From Acinetobacter gandensis (GTDB taxonomy: Bacteria > Pseudomonadota > Gammaproteobacteria > Pseudomonadales > Moraxellaceae): a stretch of DNA of 64,000 nucleotides. The position numbers and the translations under genes were made by a program. A model generated the notes under the pieces. It did no database searches. It was not told the DNA's origin and worked only from the letters and a program-made list of their open reading frames with translations. The stretch lies in the NCBI RefSeq assembly GCF_001678755.1, contig NZ_LZDS01000012.1, positions 229,767 to 293,766 of the forward strand, in the 5' to 3' direction. Positions 39,185 to 48,725 of the stretch are shown here, piece after piece. How positions within the stretch are numbered: position 1 is the first letter of the stretch; every line of letters starts with the position of its first letter.

Positions 39185-40864
39185 TTAAGCCGTTTTACGT
39201 AAATCTTTACGTAAAATTTTACCAACGTTTGATTTTGGAAGTTCATCCATAAATTCAACATAACGTGGACGCTTGTAACCTGTTAGGTTTTCTTTAGCAA
39301 ATGCTAAAACTTCTTCAGTGGTTAAAGATGGATCTTTTTTCACCACAAACAATTTAGGTACTTCACCTGATTTTTCATCTGGCACACCAATCGCTGCAAC
39401 TTCCAACACTTTTGGATGTTTCGCAATGACTTCTTCAATTTCTGAAGGGTAAACGTTGAAACCAGAAACCAAGATCATGTCTTTTTTACGGTCAACGATT
39501 TTCACATAACCACGTGGATCCATCACACCGATGTCACCCGTACGGAAGAAACCATCTGCTGTCATCACTTTGGCAGTTTCATCAGGACGGTTCCAATAGC
39601 CTTTCATGACTTGAGGGCCACGAATTGAGATTTCACCTTGCTCACCTTGTGCGACTTCATTGCCATCATCATCAAGAATCGCAACTTCAGTTAACGGCAA
39701 TGGAATACCAATCGTGCCACTGAACTCCATTGATGCAGGTGGGTTGGCAGTTGATACTGGTGAAGTTTCTGACAGACCATAACCTTCGATAATGTTAGTC
39801 CCTGTCACTTTTTTCCATGCTTCTGCTGTAGATGGAAGTACAGCCATACCGCCACCCATCGCCATTTTCAGCTTGCTATGATCAAGTTGCTTAAACTCTT
39901 CGTTGTTCACTAAAGCATTAAACAGTGTGTTCACAGCTGGGAAGAATGAAGGTTGGTATTTACGCAGTTCTTTCATCACCGCAGGTAAGTCACGTGGGTT
40001 TGGAATAAGGACGTTCGCTTGACCTTTGTACATACCATAAAGCGCACATACCATGAAGGCAAAGATATGATAAAGCGGCAATGCACAGAAGATACGGTCA
40101 TCAGGTTGACCATCTTGCTGACCAAATTTACTTTGGAAAATACCATCACACTGCAACATGTTCGATACTAAGTTGCGATGTGTAAGTTCTGCACCTTTCG
40201 ATACACCTGTCGTACCACCAGTATATTGAAGTACTGCGGTATCGCTCAGTGTTAAGTTTGGACGTTTGTAATTGCTTGCACTGACTTTTGACATTGCTGC
40301 ATTAAAACGAATATGACCTGGAATGTTCCAAGCTGGAATTTGTTTACGTACTGAACGTAAAACAAAGTTCACCAATGTGCCTTTCAACGCACCTAGCATA
40401 TCCCCAACAGAAGCTACGATGACGTGTTTAACTGGTGTCTTACCAATAATTGCTTGGTAAACAGATGCAAAGTTTTCAATAATTACAAGTGCTTCTGTAC
40501 CTGAGTCATTTAATTGATGCTCAAGTTCGCGTGATGTGTACAGTGGGTTCACGTTGACCAAAACCAGGCCTGCACGGAATACACCCAATGCAACGACAGG
40601 ATATTGAAGAACGTTAGGCATCATTACCGCCACACGTGAACCTTTTGCCAAACCTAAACTTTGCAAATAAGTTGCAAACTTACGGCTCGCCTCGTCAAGT
40701 TCTTTAAAAGTAAGTACTTTATCCATAAAGATAAAGGCATCACGTGAGCCAAACTTCTGAAAATTACGTTCAAAAATATCGACGAGCGATGTATTTTCTG
40801 CGGGTAATTCTACAGTCTCGGGAATCCCTGTCTTTTGGTATTCAGCTAACCAAATCTTTTCCAT
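39185..40864 (-). CDS. fadD: long-chain fatty acid--CoA ligase
   Basis: It activates fatty acids with ATP and CoA at the inner membrane for beta-oxidation. The adenylate-forming motifs are present: YTGGTTGVSKGAELTHRN (P-loop, roughly residues 215-232), GYGLSETSP and the FACS signature region DGFFRTGDIGVMD...DRKKDMILVSGFNVYPSEIE. The length of 559 matches E. coli FadD (561). ATG 40864 is used, with AGGAG 11 bases upstream. A long inverted repeat lies upstream at 40913-40957 and may be an operator. Confidence 0.92.
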   Translation of the reverse strand: MEKIWLAEYQKTGIPETVELPAENTSLVDIFERNFQKFGSRDAFIFMDKVLTFKELDEASRKFATYLQSLGLAKGSRVAVMMPNVLQYPVVALGVFRAGLVLVNVNPLYTSRELEHQLNDSGTEALVIIENFASVYQAIIGKTPVKHVIVASVGDMLGALKGTLVNFVLRSVRKQIPAWNIPGHIRFNAAMSKVSASNYKRPNLTLSDTAVLQYTGGTTGVSKGAELTHRNLVSNMLQCDGIFQSKFGQQDGQPDDRIFCALPLYHIFAFMVCALYGMYKGQANVLIPNPRDLPAVMKELRKYQPSFFPAVNTLFNALVNNEEFKQLDHSKLKMAMGGGMAVLPSTAEAWKKVTGTNIIEGYGLSETSPVSTANPPASMEFSGTIGIPLPLTEVAILDDDGNEVAQGEQGEISIRGPQVMKGYWNRPDETAKVMTADGFFRTGDIGVMDPRGYVKIVDRKKDMILVSGFNVYPSEIEEVIAKHPKVLEVAAIGVPDEKSGEVPKLFVVKKDPSLTTEEVLAFAKENLTGYKRPRYVEFMDELPKSNVGKILRKDLRKTA

Positions 40865-40912
40865 AACGCCCAATTCTCCTGTCGTAATCCTTAATCATCT
40901 AACTGTTTTTTT

Positions 40913-40957
40913 CAATACTGAGCGGTCTTTATTTAACTTGTTTGGTGCTCAATATTG
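40913..40957. repeat. 11-bp inverted repeat upstream of fadD
   Basis: CAATACTGAGC (40913-40923) and GCTCAATATTG (40947-40957) are reverse complements except at one position, separated by 23 bases. The left arm is about 49 bases before the fadD start. No T-run follows on either strand, so it is not a simple terminator. Confidence 0.5.
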
Positions 40958-41013
40958 CATCCATTTCACGAATAACAGCATATATAACGTATTTCGTTCC
41001 ATGGATGCTAGTA

Positions 41014-43233
41014 TTATCTTTGAATGAACAGTTTATTTGCTTTTTGATATCCACGTGGCAACAACACGCCTTTTGAAGCACGCTTGCCCACATACTTCTG
41101 CAAGTCATCCCCTTTTAGCTTTAATTGTTGATTACCTGCAAGCACTTGAATTATTTCATCTAAGTTCAAAGTTGTCATGGATACTATTTGATCTTTGGCT
41201 TCAAGTTGTATCAATTTATTACCTTTACCTTTATTCAGTACAGGTAATTCAGCCAGGTCAATCAACAACAAACGTCCTGCTGAACTGAGCAGTGCAAGAT
41301 GACTTGCATTGTCAATGACTTCAAGATTCATCACCGCCGCACCCTCAGATAAACTTAAGAATGCTTTCCCCGCTTTGGCATTGGTATCCAGATTTTTCGC
41401 CTGAGTTTTGAAACCATAACCTTTATCACTCATGGCTAAAAGTTCAGTTTCATCCTCTGCAATCAAGACTTGTTTAAAGCCGACACCGCTGGCTGGTGAA
41501 AGTTTTGAACTAAGTGGCTCACCCAGTCCTCGCGCTGAAGGCAAAGTACTAATCCCCAAGGCATAACTACGACCAGAATCATCTAGTACATAAACGCGTT
41601 GGTTTGATTTACCTTGTGCATGACTCAGGTATTGATCACCTGCACGGAAATTCAGATTTTCAGCATCAACTTCATGGCCTTTTGCCGAACGAATCCAGCC
41701 AGCTTCAGACAACACAACGGTGACAGGGTCAGCAGGAAGCATATCCTGTTCATTAATCGCAGTGGCTTCTGCGCGTTGCACGATAGGTGAACGGCGATCA
41801 TCACCAAATTTTTTCGCGTCTTCTTTTAATTCACTAATGATGAGTGCTTTTAAAGATTCTGGGTTGGCCAATTGCTCACGAATAATCGCTGCTTTGGCTT
41901 CAAGTTCTTCTTGCTCACGACGCATTTCCATTTCTTCAAGTCGTGCCAAATGACGTAACTTGAGTTCTAAAATGGCTTCAGCTTGAATCTCATCAATATT
42001 AAAATGTGACATCAACACTGGCTTCGGCTGATCTTCCTCACGAATAATACGAATCACTTCATCAATATTCAAAAAGGCAATAATCAAACCTTGCAAAATA
42101 TGCAAACGTTTTTCAATTTTTGATAAATGGTAATTCAGACGGCGTGTCACCGTTGCTTTACGAATCTCAATCCATTCCAACAAGATACGTCGGATCGATT
42201 TTACTTGTGGACGACCATCTGCACCAATCATATTCATATTGACACGATAGCTCGATTCTAAATCTGTCGTGGCAAATAAATGACTCATTACAGATTCGGC
42301 ATCAATACGATTTGAACGCAGCACAATCACCAAACGCGTTGGGTTTTTATGATCCGATTCATCACGTAGATCTGTCACCCAAGGCAATTTTTTTGCCTGC
42401 ATTTGATCTGCAATTTGGGTAATGACTTTCGAGCCAGAAACTTGATACGGCAATTCTGTAATCACAATTTCATTTTTTTCAATGCTATAAACCGCACGAG
42501 TCCGGTAACTGCCACGACCTGTAGTTTGAATTTTTAGCAACTCTTCAGGTGAGGTAATAATTTCAGCACGTGTCGGTGAATCAGGCGCAGGAATATATTC
42601 AGCAACTTTTTCATCGGTCAAATTTGGATTACGAATTAAGGCAATCGTGCCTTTCACCACTTCACGTAAGTTATGAGGTGGAATATCCGTTGCCATCCCC
42701 ACCGCAATACCGGTTGTACCATTGAGTAAGATATTAGGTACGCGTGCAGGAAGATTGACCGGCTCTTTCATTGAACCATCAAAGTTGTCTTGCCAATCAC
42801 AAGTGCCTTGGCCTAACTCTGACAATAACAAATCACTATAAGCTGAAAGTTTAGCTTCGGTATATCGCATGGCAGCGAAGGATTTTGGGTCATCTGGAGA
42901 ACCCCAGTTGCCTTGACCTTCAATAAATGGATAGCGATAGCTAAATGGCTGTGCCATGAGCACCATAGCTTCATAACACGCAGAGTCACCATGCGGATGG
43001 TACTTACCCAGTACGTCACCCACAGTACGTGCAGATTTTTTCGGTTTACCCGTGGGCTTTAATCCTAATTCACTCATCGCATACACAATACGACGTTGTA
43101 CGGGTTTCAAACCATCACTGATATGAGGCAAGGCACGATCCATGATCACGTACATTGCGTAATTGAGATATGCTTGTTCGGTAAATTCTGCTACGGAACG
43201 GTTTTCTGTCGCATGATGCGCAAGGCTTGTCAT
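41014..43233 (-). CDS. parC: DNA topoisomerase IV subunit A
   Basis: ParC breaks and rejoins DNA to decatenate daughter chromosomes, working with ParE. The catalytic tyrosine is Y124 ([11 protein letters not shown]). The quinolone-resistance region [15 protein letters not shown] carries S84 and E88, the susceptible form. The C-terminal domain contains degenerate beta-pinwheel blades. The length of 739 is typical for Acinetobacter. It appears monocistronic; the next gene on this strand, fadD, starts 150 bases downstream. Confidence 0.96.
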   Translation of the reverse strand: MTSLAHHATENRSVAEFTEQAYLNYAMYVIMDRALPHISDGLKPVQRRIVYAMSELGLKPTGKPKKSARTVGDVLGKYHPHGDSACYEAMVLMAQPFSYRYPFIEGQGNWGSPDDPKSFAAMRYTEAKLSAYSDLLLSELGQGTCDWQDNFDGSMKEPVNLPARVPNILLNGTTGIAVGMATDIPPHNLREVVKGTIALIRNPNLTDEKVAEYIPAPDSPTRAEIITSPEELLKIQTTGRGSYRTRAVYSIEKNEIVITELPYQVSGSKVITQIADQMQAKKLPWVTDLRDESDHKNPTRLVIVLRSNRIDAESVMSHLFATTDLESSYRVNMNMIGADGRPQVKSIRRILLEWIEIRKATVTRRLNYHLSKIEKRLHILQGLIIAFLNIDEVIRIIREEDQPKPVLMSHFNIDEIQAEAILELKLRHLARLEEMEMRREQEELEAKAAIIREQLANPESLKALIISELKEDAKKFGDDRRSPIVQRAEATAINEQDMLPADPVTVVLSEAGWIRSAKGHEVDAENLNFRAGDQYLSHAQGKSNQRVYVLDDSGRSYALGISTLPSARGLGEPLSSKLSPASGVGFKQVLIAEDETELLAMSDKGYGFKTQAKNLDTNAKAGKAFLSLSEGAAVMNLEVIDNASHLALLSSAGRLLLIDLAELPVLNKGKGNKLIQLEAKDQIVSMTTLNLDEIIQVLAGNQQLKLKGDDLQKYVGKRASKGVLLPRGYQKANKLFIQR

Positions 43234-43398
43234 AACAACCTATAATCCTAAATTGTTCGTTCTTTCTTGGGTTCTTATGCTATGTCGCAGGTGTTCACTA
43301 ATACAAGGGTATCAACACACACTCTGCGACAAATTATGTCTTATGGCGTAAAAATATCCATTTTATCCACCATGATCAACTAAAAATTCACCAGCCTT

Positions 43399-44718
43399 TT
43401 ACAGACCAATCGATTCCAGTGTTTTACCTTTGGTTTCTTCACCTAAGACTAAAATAATTAACGCCACTGCAATTAACACCGCAGTAAACATCATAAAGAC
43501 ATAGCTAAAACCGTGATCCATATCCATCATATGTGTTACTGCGAACGGTGCAGCAATACCGCCAATACGACCAATTGCCCCTGCCCAACCTGAACCAAAG
43601 GCACGAATGTTGGCTGGGTATTGTTCTGGGGTATAGGTATATAACACCCCCCATGCACCCAAGTTGAAGAAGGACATTAAACAGCCCCAAATCACAATTT
43701 CAGTAACGCTGCCTGACTGACCAAAGAAATAAGCCGATACTGCACACATGCCAATAAAACCTGCCAATGTGGCTTTACGACCGAGTTTTTCCACCAACCA
43801 TGCTGCCGCAATATATCCCGGCAACTGTGCCAGAATCATTACCAAGACATATTCAAAAGATTGTACGATGGTGTAGCCTTCTTTCACCAATAAGCTTGGT
43901 AGCCAGGTGAAAATGCCGTAATAGGAAAAGACAATACCAAACCAAATCAGCCATAACATTAAGGTACGACGCGCAAATACACCTGACCAAAGTTGTGAAA
44001 AACTGATGTTATGCTTTTCTGCAACAGATTTTACTTCAAAGATTTCAATCACTTCCACACCGCATTTGGCTTCAATTTTTTTCACCAATGCATGGGCTTC
44101 ATCAAAGCGACCCCGGTTAATTAAATAAGGCACAGACTCAGGCACCATTTTCCAAATCACAATGGCATATAAAGCAGGAATCCCGCCAATGAGGAATGCC
44201 GCGTGCCAACCAAAATCAGGAATAATAAAACGTGAAACTAGAGCTGCGACCAGCCAACCTAAGCCCCAAAAACTTTCAAGTAATACAATAAATCGTCCAC
44301 GTACATGGGCAGGAATATATTCGCTGACTAAGGTCACCGCAACAGGAAGCTGTCCGCCTAAACCTAAGCCAACAATAAAGCGAAACACCAAAAGCCAAGT
44401 TAAGTTAGGAGCAAAGGCACAGGCGGCTGTTGCCAAACTATAAATCACTAAAGTCACAGCAAATACAGTCTTGCGACCAAAACGGTCGGCTAAGCCACCC
44501 GAACAAACTGCACCAATGGCCATGCCCACGAACCCAATCGAAACCACCCAACTTTTATCATTTGGTGTCATTGCCCAATCTTCTGCCATCTTCGCCAAGA
44601 TGAAGGAAATCAGACCCGTGTCCATGGCATCAAACATCCAGCCAAGGCCAATGACCCAAAGTAAGGTGTAATGGAACTTACCAATCGGTAAGCGTTGAAT
44701 ACGTGAGACTAAGTCCAT
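43399..44718 (-). CDS. niaP: NiaP-like MFS transporter (niacin family)
   Basis: A 12-segment MFS permease of 439 residues. Diagnostic stretches (GLGWMFDAMDTGLISFI, FSYYGIFTWLPSLL, SFEYVLVMILAQLPGY, FFNLGAWGVLYTYTPEQYP) resemble the NiaP/YceI niacin importers closely. The substrate is inferred from this resemblance; sialic-acid, sugar or aromatic-acid porters are the alternatives. ATG 44718 is chosen over an upstream GTG. A nested inverted repeat lies about 90-140 bases upstream, between this gene and the TRIC-channel gene. Confidence 0.75.
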   Translation of the reverse strand: MDLVSRIQRLPIGKFHYTLLWVIGLGWMFDAMDTGLISFILAKMAEDWAMTPNDKSWVVSIGFVGMAIGAVCSGGLADRFGRKTVFAVTLVIYSLATAACAFAPNLTWLLVFRFIVGLGLGGQLPVAVTLVSEYIPAHVRGRFIVLLESFWGLGWLVAALVSRFIIPDFGWHAAFLIGGIPALYAIVIWKMVPESVPYLINRGRFDEAHALVKKIEAKCGVEVIEIFEVKSVAEKHNISFSQLWSGVFARRTLMLWLIWFGIVFSYYGIFTWLPSLLVKEGYTIVQSFEYVLVMILAQLPGYIAAAWLVEKLGRKATLAGFIGMCAVSAYFFGQSGSVTEIVIWGCLMSFFNLGAWGVLYTYTPEQYPANIRAFGSGWAGAIGRIGGIAAPFAVTHMMDMDHGFSYVFMMFTAVLIAVALIILVLGEETKGKTLESIGL

Positions 44719-44805
44719 ATTACGATCTCTGAACTGGTGAAAGGGGTGCACGCTGCTTTCCCAACAGGATTTATAATTTTACGCGTTTAAAATCAGTTGA
44801 TGTGA

Positions 44806-44856
44806 AAGACTGTTTGCATGATGTCAGTAATCTACATCTCAAAACAAAACAGTCTT
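44806..44856 (-). repeat. nested inverted repeat between the TRIC-type gene and niaP
   Basis: The outer arms 44806-44815 and 44847-44856 (AAGACTGTTT / AAACAGTCTT) are perfect over ten bases. Inside, GATGT (44820-44824) and ACATC (44834-44838) form a second 5-bp stem. It lies 13 bases after the TRIC-type stop on the minus strand, and no T-run follows the second arm. Confidence 0.5.
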
Positions 44857-44868
44857 CAACCGATTAAA

Positions 44869-45513
44869 TTAAGATAAGTCTTTTGACGATGCAGACTGGT
44901 CATCTTCATCTTTATAGATAAATTTAGGCATTTCTAAGCCAAAGTAAATCGCAATCAGACGCAAGGTAAAGCCAAAAATCAGTGTCGCGATTACTGTCAA
45001 TTCCAGCGAAAGACCAATTTCGATGCAGATCCAATAACAAATCACGGAAACAAAAGAGATACTGGCATACAGTTCTCTACGGAAAACCAAAGGTACATCG
45101 TTACAGAGAATATCTCGTAGAATACCGCCAGACACACCCGTTAGTACGCCAGCAACCGCAGAAACTACAAAGCCATGCCCCATTTCTAAGGCAATTTGAC
45201 AGCCAATAATGGTAAAGCCAATCAAACCAAGGGCATCGAGTACCAAGAAGATATTACGAAGATGACGCATCCATTTTGCAATCAGGATGGTAACGAATGC
45301 AGCAAAACAGGTCAGCATTAAATATTCAGGATGCTTGACCCAAGTCAGTGGATAATGCCCGAGTAGCACATCACGAACTGAACCGCCTCCCAGTGCCGTG
45401 ACACAGGCAATCAGTGTTACCCCAAACCAATCCATACTCCGCCGACCCGCCGACAATGCACCTGTCATTGCTTCTGCCGTAATTGCGATAATATAAATAA
45501 CTGTAAGTAACAT
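44869..45513 (-). CDS. TRIC-type cation channel family protein (UPF0126)
   Basis: A 214-residue membrane protein made of two repeats of three segments, each with a glycine-rich RD motif: GGGSVRDVLLG near residue 42 and GGILRDIL near residue 128. This is the YadS/YicG family, homologous to TRIC potassium channels; a role as a glycine-responsive transporter has also been suggested for relatives. Acidic C-terminal tail (DEDDQSASSKDLS). Monocistronic or ahead of niaP. Confidence 0.85.
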   Translation of the reverse strand: MLLTVIYIIAITAEAMTGALSAGRRSMDWFGVTLIACVTALGGGSVRDVLLGHYPLTWVKHPEYLMLTCFAAFVTILIAKWMRHLRNIFLVLDALGLIGFTIIGCQIALEMGHGFVVSAVAGVLTGVSGGILRDILCNDVPLVFRRELYASISFVSVICYWICIEIGLSLELTVIATLIFGFTLRLIAIYFGLEMPKFIYKDEDDQSASSKDLS

Positions 45514-45572
45514 CGCCCTTCTTCCACTGAGGGTTAAGATGCGCGCTATTCTAAGCTAAATCTGCTCAAATG

Positions 45573-46040
45573 TTATAAAAATTGCGCACAACATTGTTTA
45601 AATTTTCGTTCAGAACCACAAATACACGGCTGCTTCATGGTGATTTTCATCTCTGTGGTCGGATCAAGAAAATACCACGCCCCTGCATGCTTCACAAAAT
45701 GTGAAATTTCATGATGTTCCTGTGCTTGCTGACCATCGTGATAATGCGCTTTGAATTCAACCTGTGCATGATTTTTATCAAGCTTTTCCTGTGCTTGTAC
45801 GACGTCTAATTTGAGCCATTGATTCGACTCACTCCAATCCCGAATAGCAGCAACATCCAATGCCTGTTGTTGGCCTTTGGCTGTCGTTTGCACAATATAA
45901 TCAATTTCGTGTTGAGCAAAAGCACTATAACGAGAACGCATCAATTGTTCAGCTGTTGCAGCTTTTACCACACCTAAATGCAATGGCTGACAGCAGTTTA
46001 TATAGTTTCCCTGACCACAAGGACAATCTGTATTCGACAT
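45573..46040 (-). CDS. YchJ-family protein with SEC-C motifs
   Basis: A 155-residue protein with a metal-binding cluster at each end: CPCGQGNYINCC at residues 6-17 and CICGSERKFKQCC near the C-terminus (SEC-C type). Between them is the YchJ NTF2-like domain (AEQLMRSRYSAFA...IDYIVQTT). The function is unknown; SEC-C zinc motifs occur in SecA and other nucleic-acid or ribosome-associated proteins. Start MSNTDCPC with GGAA upstream. Confidence 0.87.
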   Translation of the reverse strand: MSNTDCPCGQGNYINCCQPLHLGVVKAATAEQLMRSRYSAFAQHEIDYIVQTTAKGQQQALDVAAIRDWSESNQWLKLDVVQAQEKLDKNHAQVEFKAHYHDGQQAQEHHEISHFVKHAGAWYFLDPTTEMKITMKQPCICGSERKFKQCCAQFL

Positions 46041-46050
46041 GAATATTCCA

Positions 46051-46081
46051 AAAAAAATAGCCCGACATTGCGGACTATTTT
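46051..46081 (-). terminator. intrinsic terminator after the TerC-type gene
   Basis: An 11-bp stem (46054-46064 with 46071-46081) with one G-U pair is followed on the minus strand by a run of eight T. The downstream gene (YchJ type) starts 11 bases beyond it. Confidence 0.88.
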
Positions 46082-46122
46082 AATGGATCTATCAACAGAA
46101 TGTTGAAGCAATCTTTAGCAGA

Positions 46123-47694
46123 TTAATCTTGGTTGGGTACTGGAATCACATGCACTTTTTCAATTTTATGTCCGTCCATGGTAACAACTTCAAAGACATG
46201 CTGATCTGCTGTGAGCTTTTCGCCATTAGCTGGCAAGCGACCTAAATGGAATAAGATATAACCCGACAAAGTTGAGTACTGTTCAGACTCATCGACCAAA
46301 TCACGGCCTAACAGCAACGATACATGACGAATATCAGTCGAGCCATCTAGCAATAAGGTACCATCATCTAAACTTTCCGCAGCCGTTTCCGGTTCATCCT
46401 CATCGGGAAATTCACCGGCAATCGCTTCTAATACATCAATTGGGGTGGCAATCCCTTCAATTGAACCGTATTCGTTCAGAACAATCGCCATTTGTAATGG
46501 GGCTTGACGTAATTGCTCCATCACCATCAACACTTGCGCATTTTCATGTACAACAACAGGTTCACGTAGATGTTTTTCAAAATCTAACACGCCAGTTTCG
46601 ATATAGTCATTCATGACTTTATGGGTCAACACGGCACCCGCAATGTTGTCTAACTCACCATGCGCCACAATTAAACGTGAATGTGTGGTACTAAGCAATT
46701 GCGCCCGAATGGCTTCCGGTTCTTCATCTAAATCAATCCACTCAAGCTCAGGCCGCGGTGTCATTACTGACTTCACAGGGCGCTCAGACAAGCCAAGTAC
46801 ACCTTGTACCATCACACTGTGATAAGCCCCGTTTTCTTCATCAAAGACTTCATCAGCAAAGGCACGTGTCGCTAAGACATCTTCATTTTCATTCGGATGA
46901 TCAGCCACATTCTTCCCACCCAACATACGCATCACTGCGGACGCTGTGCGATAACGCAAGTCGGTTGTGGTCACTAATTTTTCCTGATTATGACGCATAG
47001 TTTGGTTGAGGAACTCGATGAGTACAGAGAAACCAATCGCCGCATACAAGTAGCCTTTTGGAATATGGAAACCAAAACCTTCGACCAATAATGAGAAACC
47101 AATCATCATCAGGAAGCATAAACACAGAATCACCACCGTCGGATGACGGTTGACGAAGTTCATCAATGGTTTAGATGCCCACAGCATAATACCGACTGCA
47201 ATAATCACAGCCACCATCATGACCGATAGCTCTTTCACCATACCGACAGCAGTAATGACACTATCCAGTGAGAACACCGCATCCAATACCACAATCTGTA
47301 CGATCACCATCCAGAAAGTGGCATGTACAGGGTTCTCTTCCTTCAGCATTGGTTTATTTTCAAGACGCTCTCGAAGTTCCATGGTGCCCTTAAATAACAG
47401 GAATACACCACCAAACAGCAGAATCAGGTCTCGACCTGAAAAGGCGTGATCAAAAATATGGAAGAGCGGATTAGTAAGGGTAACAACCCATGCAATTGAA
47501 GCCAACAGCACCAAACGCATACACAGCGCTAAAAGTAGGCCGACAATACGAGCAGTATTACGCTTCTCCGGCGGTAATTTTTCCGCAAGAATGGCAATGA
47601 ATACGAGGTTATCAATACCCAGAACAATTTCTAAAATAACCAGCGTTAATAAGCCAACCCATGCTGATGGATCTGACATCCACTCAAAGATCAT
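46123..47694 (-). CDS. TerC-family membrane protein with CBS and CorC/HlyC domains
   Basis: A 523-residue protein: a TerC domain (residues 10-245, with [14 protein letters not shown] and [15 protein letters not shown] carrying the paired acidic residues), two CBS domains (about 300-420) and a C-terminal transporter-associated CorC_HlyC domain (about 440-520). This is the YegH/YoaE layout. TerC proteins export manganese or serve metal loading of exported enzymes; the CBS pair suggests nucleotide control. AAGGAG lies eight bases before ATG 47694, after a leader of roughly 165 bases. Confidence 0.88.
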   Translation of the reverse strand: MIFEWMSDPSAWVGLLTLVILEIVLGIDNLVFIAILAEKLPPEKRNTARIVGLLLALCMRLVLLASIAWVVTLTNPLFHIFDHAFSGRDLILLFGGVFLLFKGTMELRERLENKPMLKEENPVHATFWMVIVQIVVLDAVFSLDSVITAVGMVKELSVMMVAVIIAVGIMLWASKPLMNFVNRHPTVVILCLCFLMMIGFSLLVEGFGFHIPKGYLYAAIGFSVLIEFLNQTMRHNQEKLVTTTDLRYRTASAVMRMLGGKNVADHPNENEDVLATRAFADEVFDEENGAYHSVMVQGVLGLSERPVKSVMTPRPELEWIDLDEEPEAIRAQLLSTTHSRLIVAHGELDNIAGAVLTHKVMNDYIETGVLDFEKHLREPVVVHENAQVLMVMEQLRQAPLQMAIVLNEYGSIEGIATPIDVLEAIAGEFPDEDEPETAAESLDDGTLLLDGSTDIRHVSLLLGRDLVDESEQYSTLSGYILFHLGRLPANGEKLTADQHVFEVVTMDGHKIEKVHVIPVPNQD

Positions 47695-48029
47695 GACTGT
47701 ATCTCCTTAAGGGTGGATGTGAGCACATTAACGTGTCGTGAAATGCAAATTGTAGGAATAAATGTCAACGCTTGAGATGGCGTTATTTCTAATAGATGTA
47801 TGTGTGCCGAGTGACAACAACCACTGCCCATGACGGTTCTTTAGCTAAAAATGAGGTTTTTAGTATAGCAAGTTGCATTAAAAATTCATCTTTTTTTACC
47901 AAAGTCCAATCTGGAAAAATCAGTATGCGATATTGTTAGACATTAAACTGTCATATTTGCATGCCACTGTAGAGTCATAAAAAATAACATGCTAAGGTAA
48001 AATTGAACCGAATGAATAGCGGATTAAAA
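47695..48029. other. 335-base spacer containing the TerC leader
   Basis: On the minus strand a TATACT -10 lies near 47860 with a weak GATGAA -35 at 17 bases, giving a leader of about 165 bases before the TerC-type start. The leader can fold locally (AACGC...GCGTT). TerC genes often follow manganese-sensing yybP-ykoY riboswitches, but I do not see that conserved core here. The right part holds the upstream region of the LOG-family gene. No coding sequence. Confidence 0.45.
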
Positions 48030-48632
48030 ATGACAGAAAAATTAAGCAATCCCTCTCCCCAAACAACTCAACCACTCATTGCACTCTATTGTGGCTCCCG
48101 TTCCGGTAATAATCCAATTTATCAAGAAAAAGCCATCGCTTTAGCCCAAGGTCTTGCTGAAAATGGTTTTGGACTGGTCTATGGCGGCGCCAGTATTGGC
48201 TTGATGGGACAAGTCGCCAATGCAGTAGTGCAGCATGGTGGTGAAGCTGTCGGCGTCATTCCAGAGTTTATGTTGGACTATGAAATTGCCCATAATGATT
48301 TAACTGAACTGCATGTGGTACGCACGATGCATGAACGTAAAGCGATGATGGCTGAACGTGCGAGTGCTTTTGTCGCCCTACCAGGTGGATTAGGTACATT
48401 TGAAGAAATTTTAGAAATTGCGACTTGGGGCCAACTTAATCAACATCAAAAACCAATGATGCTCTATAACGTCAATGGCTTTTATGATGCCTTAATTACT
48501 CAGCTTGACCATGCTGTGCTAGAAGGTTTTTTACCACCTCAGCACCGTGCTAAACTCATTGTGTGTAATTCATCTAAACAAATATTTAGTGCGCTGAAAA
48601 ACTTGGATTGCCCAAAACATTTTGTAGTGTAA
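48030..48632 (+). CDS. LOG-family cytokinin riboside 5'-monophosphate phosphoribohydrolase
   Basis: A Rossmann-fold enzyme that cleaves nucleoside monophosphates to base and ribose 5-phosphate. Signature residues are present: YGGASIGLMG, the MHERKAMM arginine region and PGGLGTFEEI (PGGxGTxxE). It is 200 residues from ATG 48030, which has GGA nearby; in-frame starts at 48012 (ATG) and 48003 (TTG) are possible and leave the catalytic domain unchanged. Monocistronic, ending in a terminator. Confidence 0.88.
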   Translation: MTEKLSNPSPQTTQPLIALYCGSRSGNNPIYQEKAIALAQGLAENGFGLVYGGASIGLMGQVANAVVQHGGEAVGVIPEFMLDYEIAHNDLTELHVVRTMHERKAMMAERASAFVALPGGLGTFEEILEIATWGQLNQHQKPMMLYNVNGFYDALITQLDHAVLEGFLPPQHRAKLIVCNSSKQIFSALKNLDCPKHFVV

Positions 48633-48660
48633 AGACTAAAGCCAAAATATTTTAAGTATA

Positions 48661-48690
48661 AAAAAACGGGGACATTTCCCCGTTTTTTCT
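48661..48690 (+). terminator. intrinsic terminator after the LOG-family gene
   Basis: The stem AAAAAACGGGG (48661-48671) / CCCCGTTTTTT (48678-48688) has a six-base loop. It is symmetric, so it can also serve the convergent PiT-like gene. Confidence 0.93.
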
Positions 48691-48725
48691 TTCATCAGGA
48701 ATATGAGCTAAACCTAACGATCAAC

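Noticed and set aside
47695..47870. A yybP-ykoY manganese riboswitch before the TerC gene
   Set aside because: Expected from gene family, but I could not find its conserved core; only the long leader is reported.
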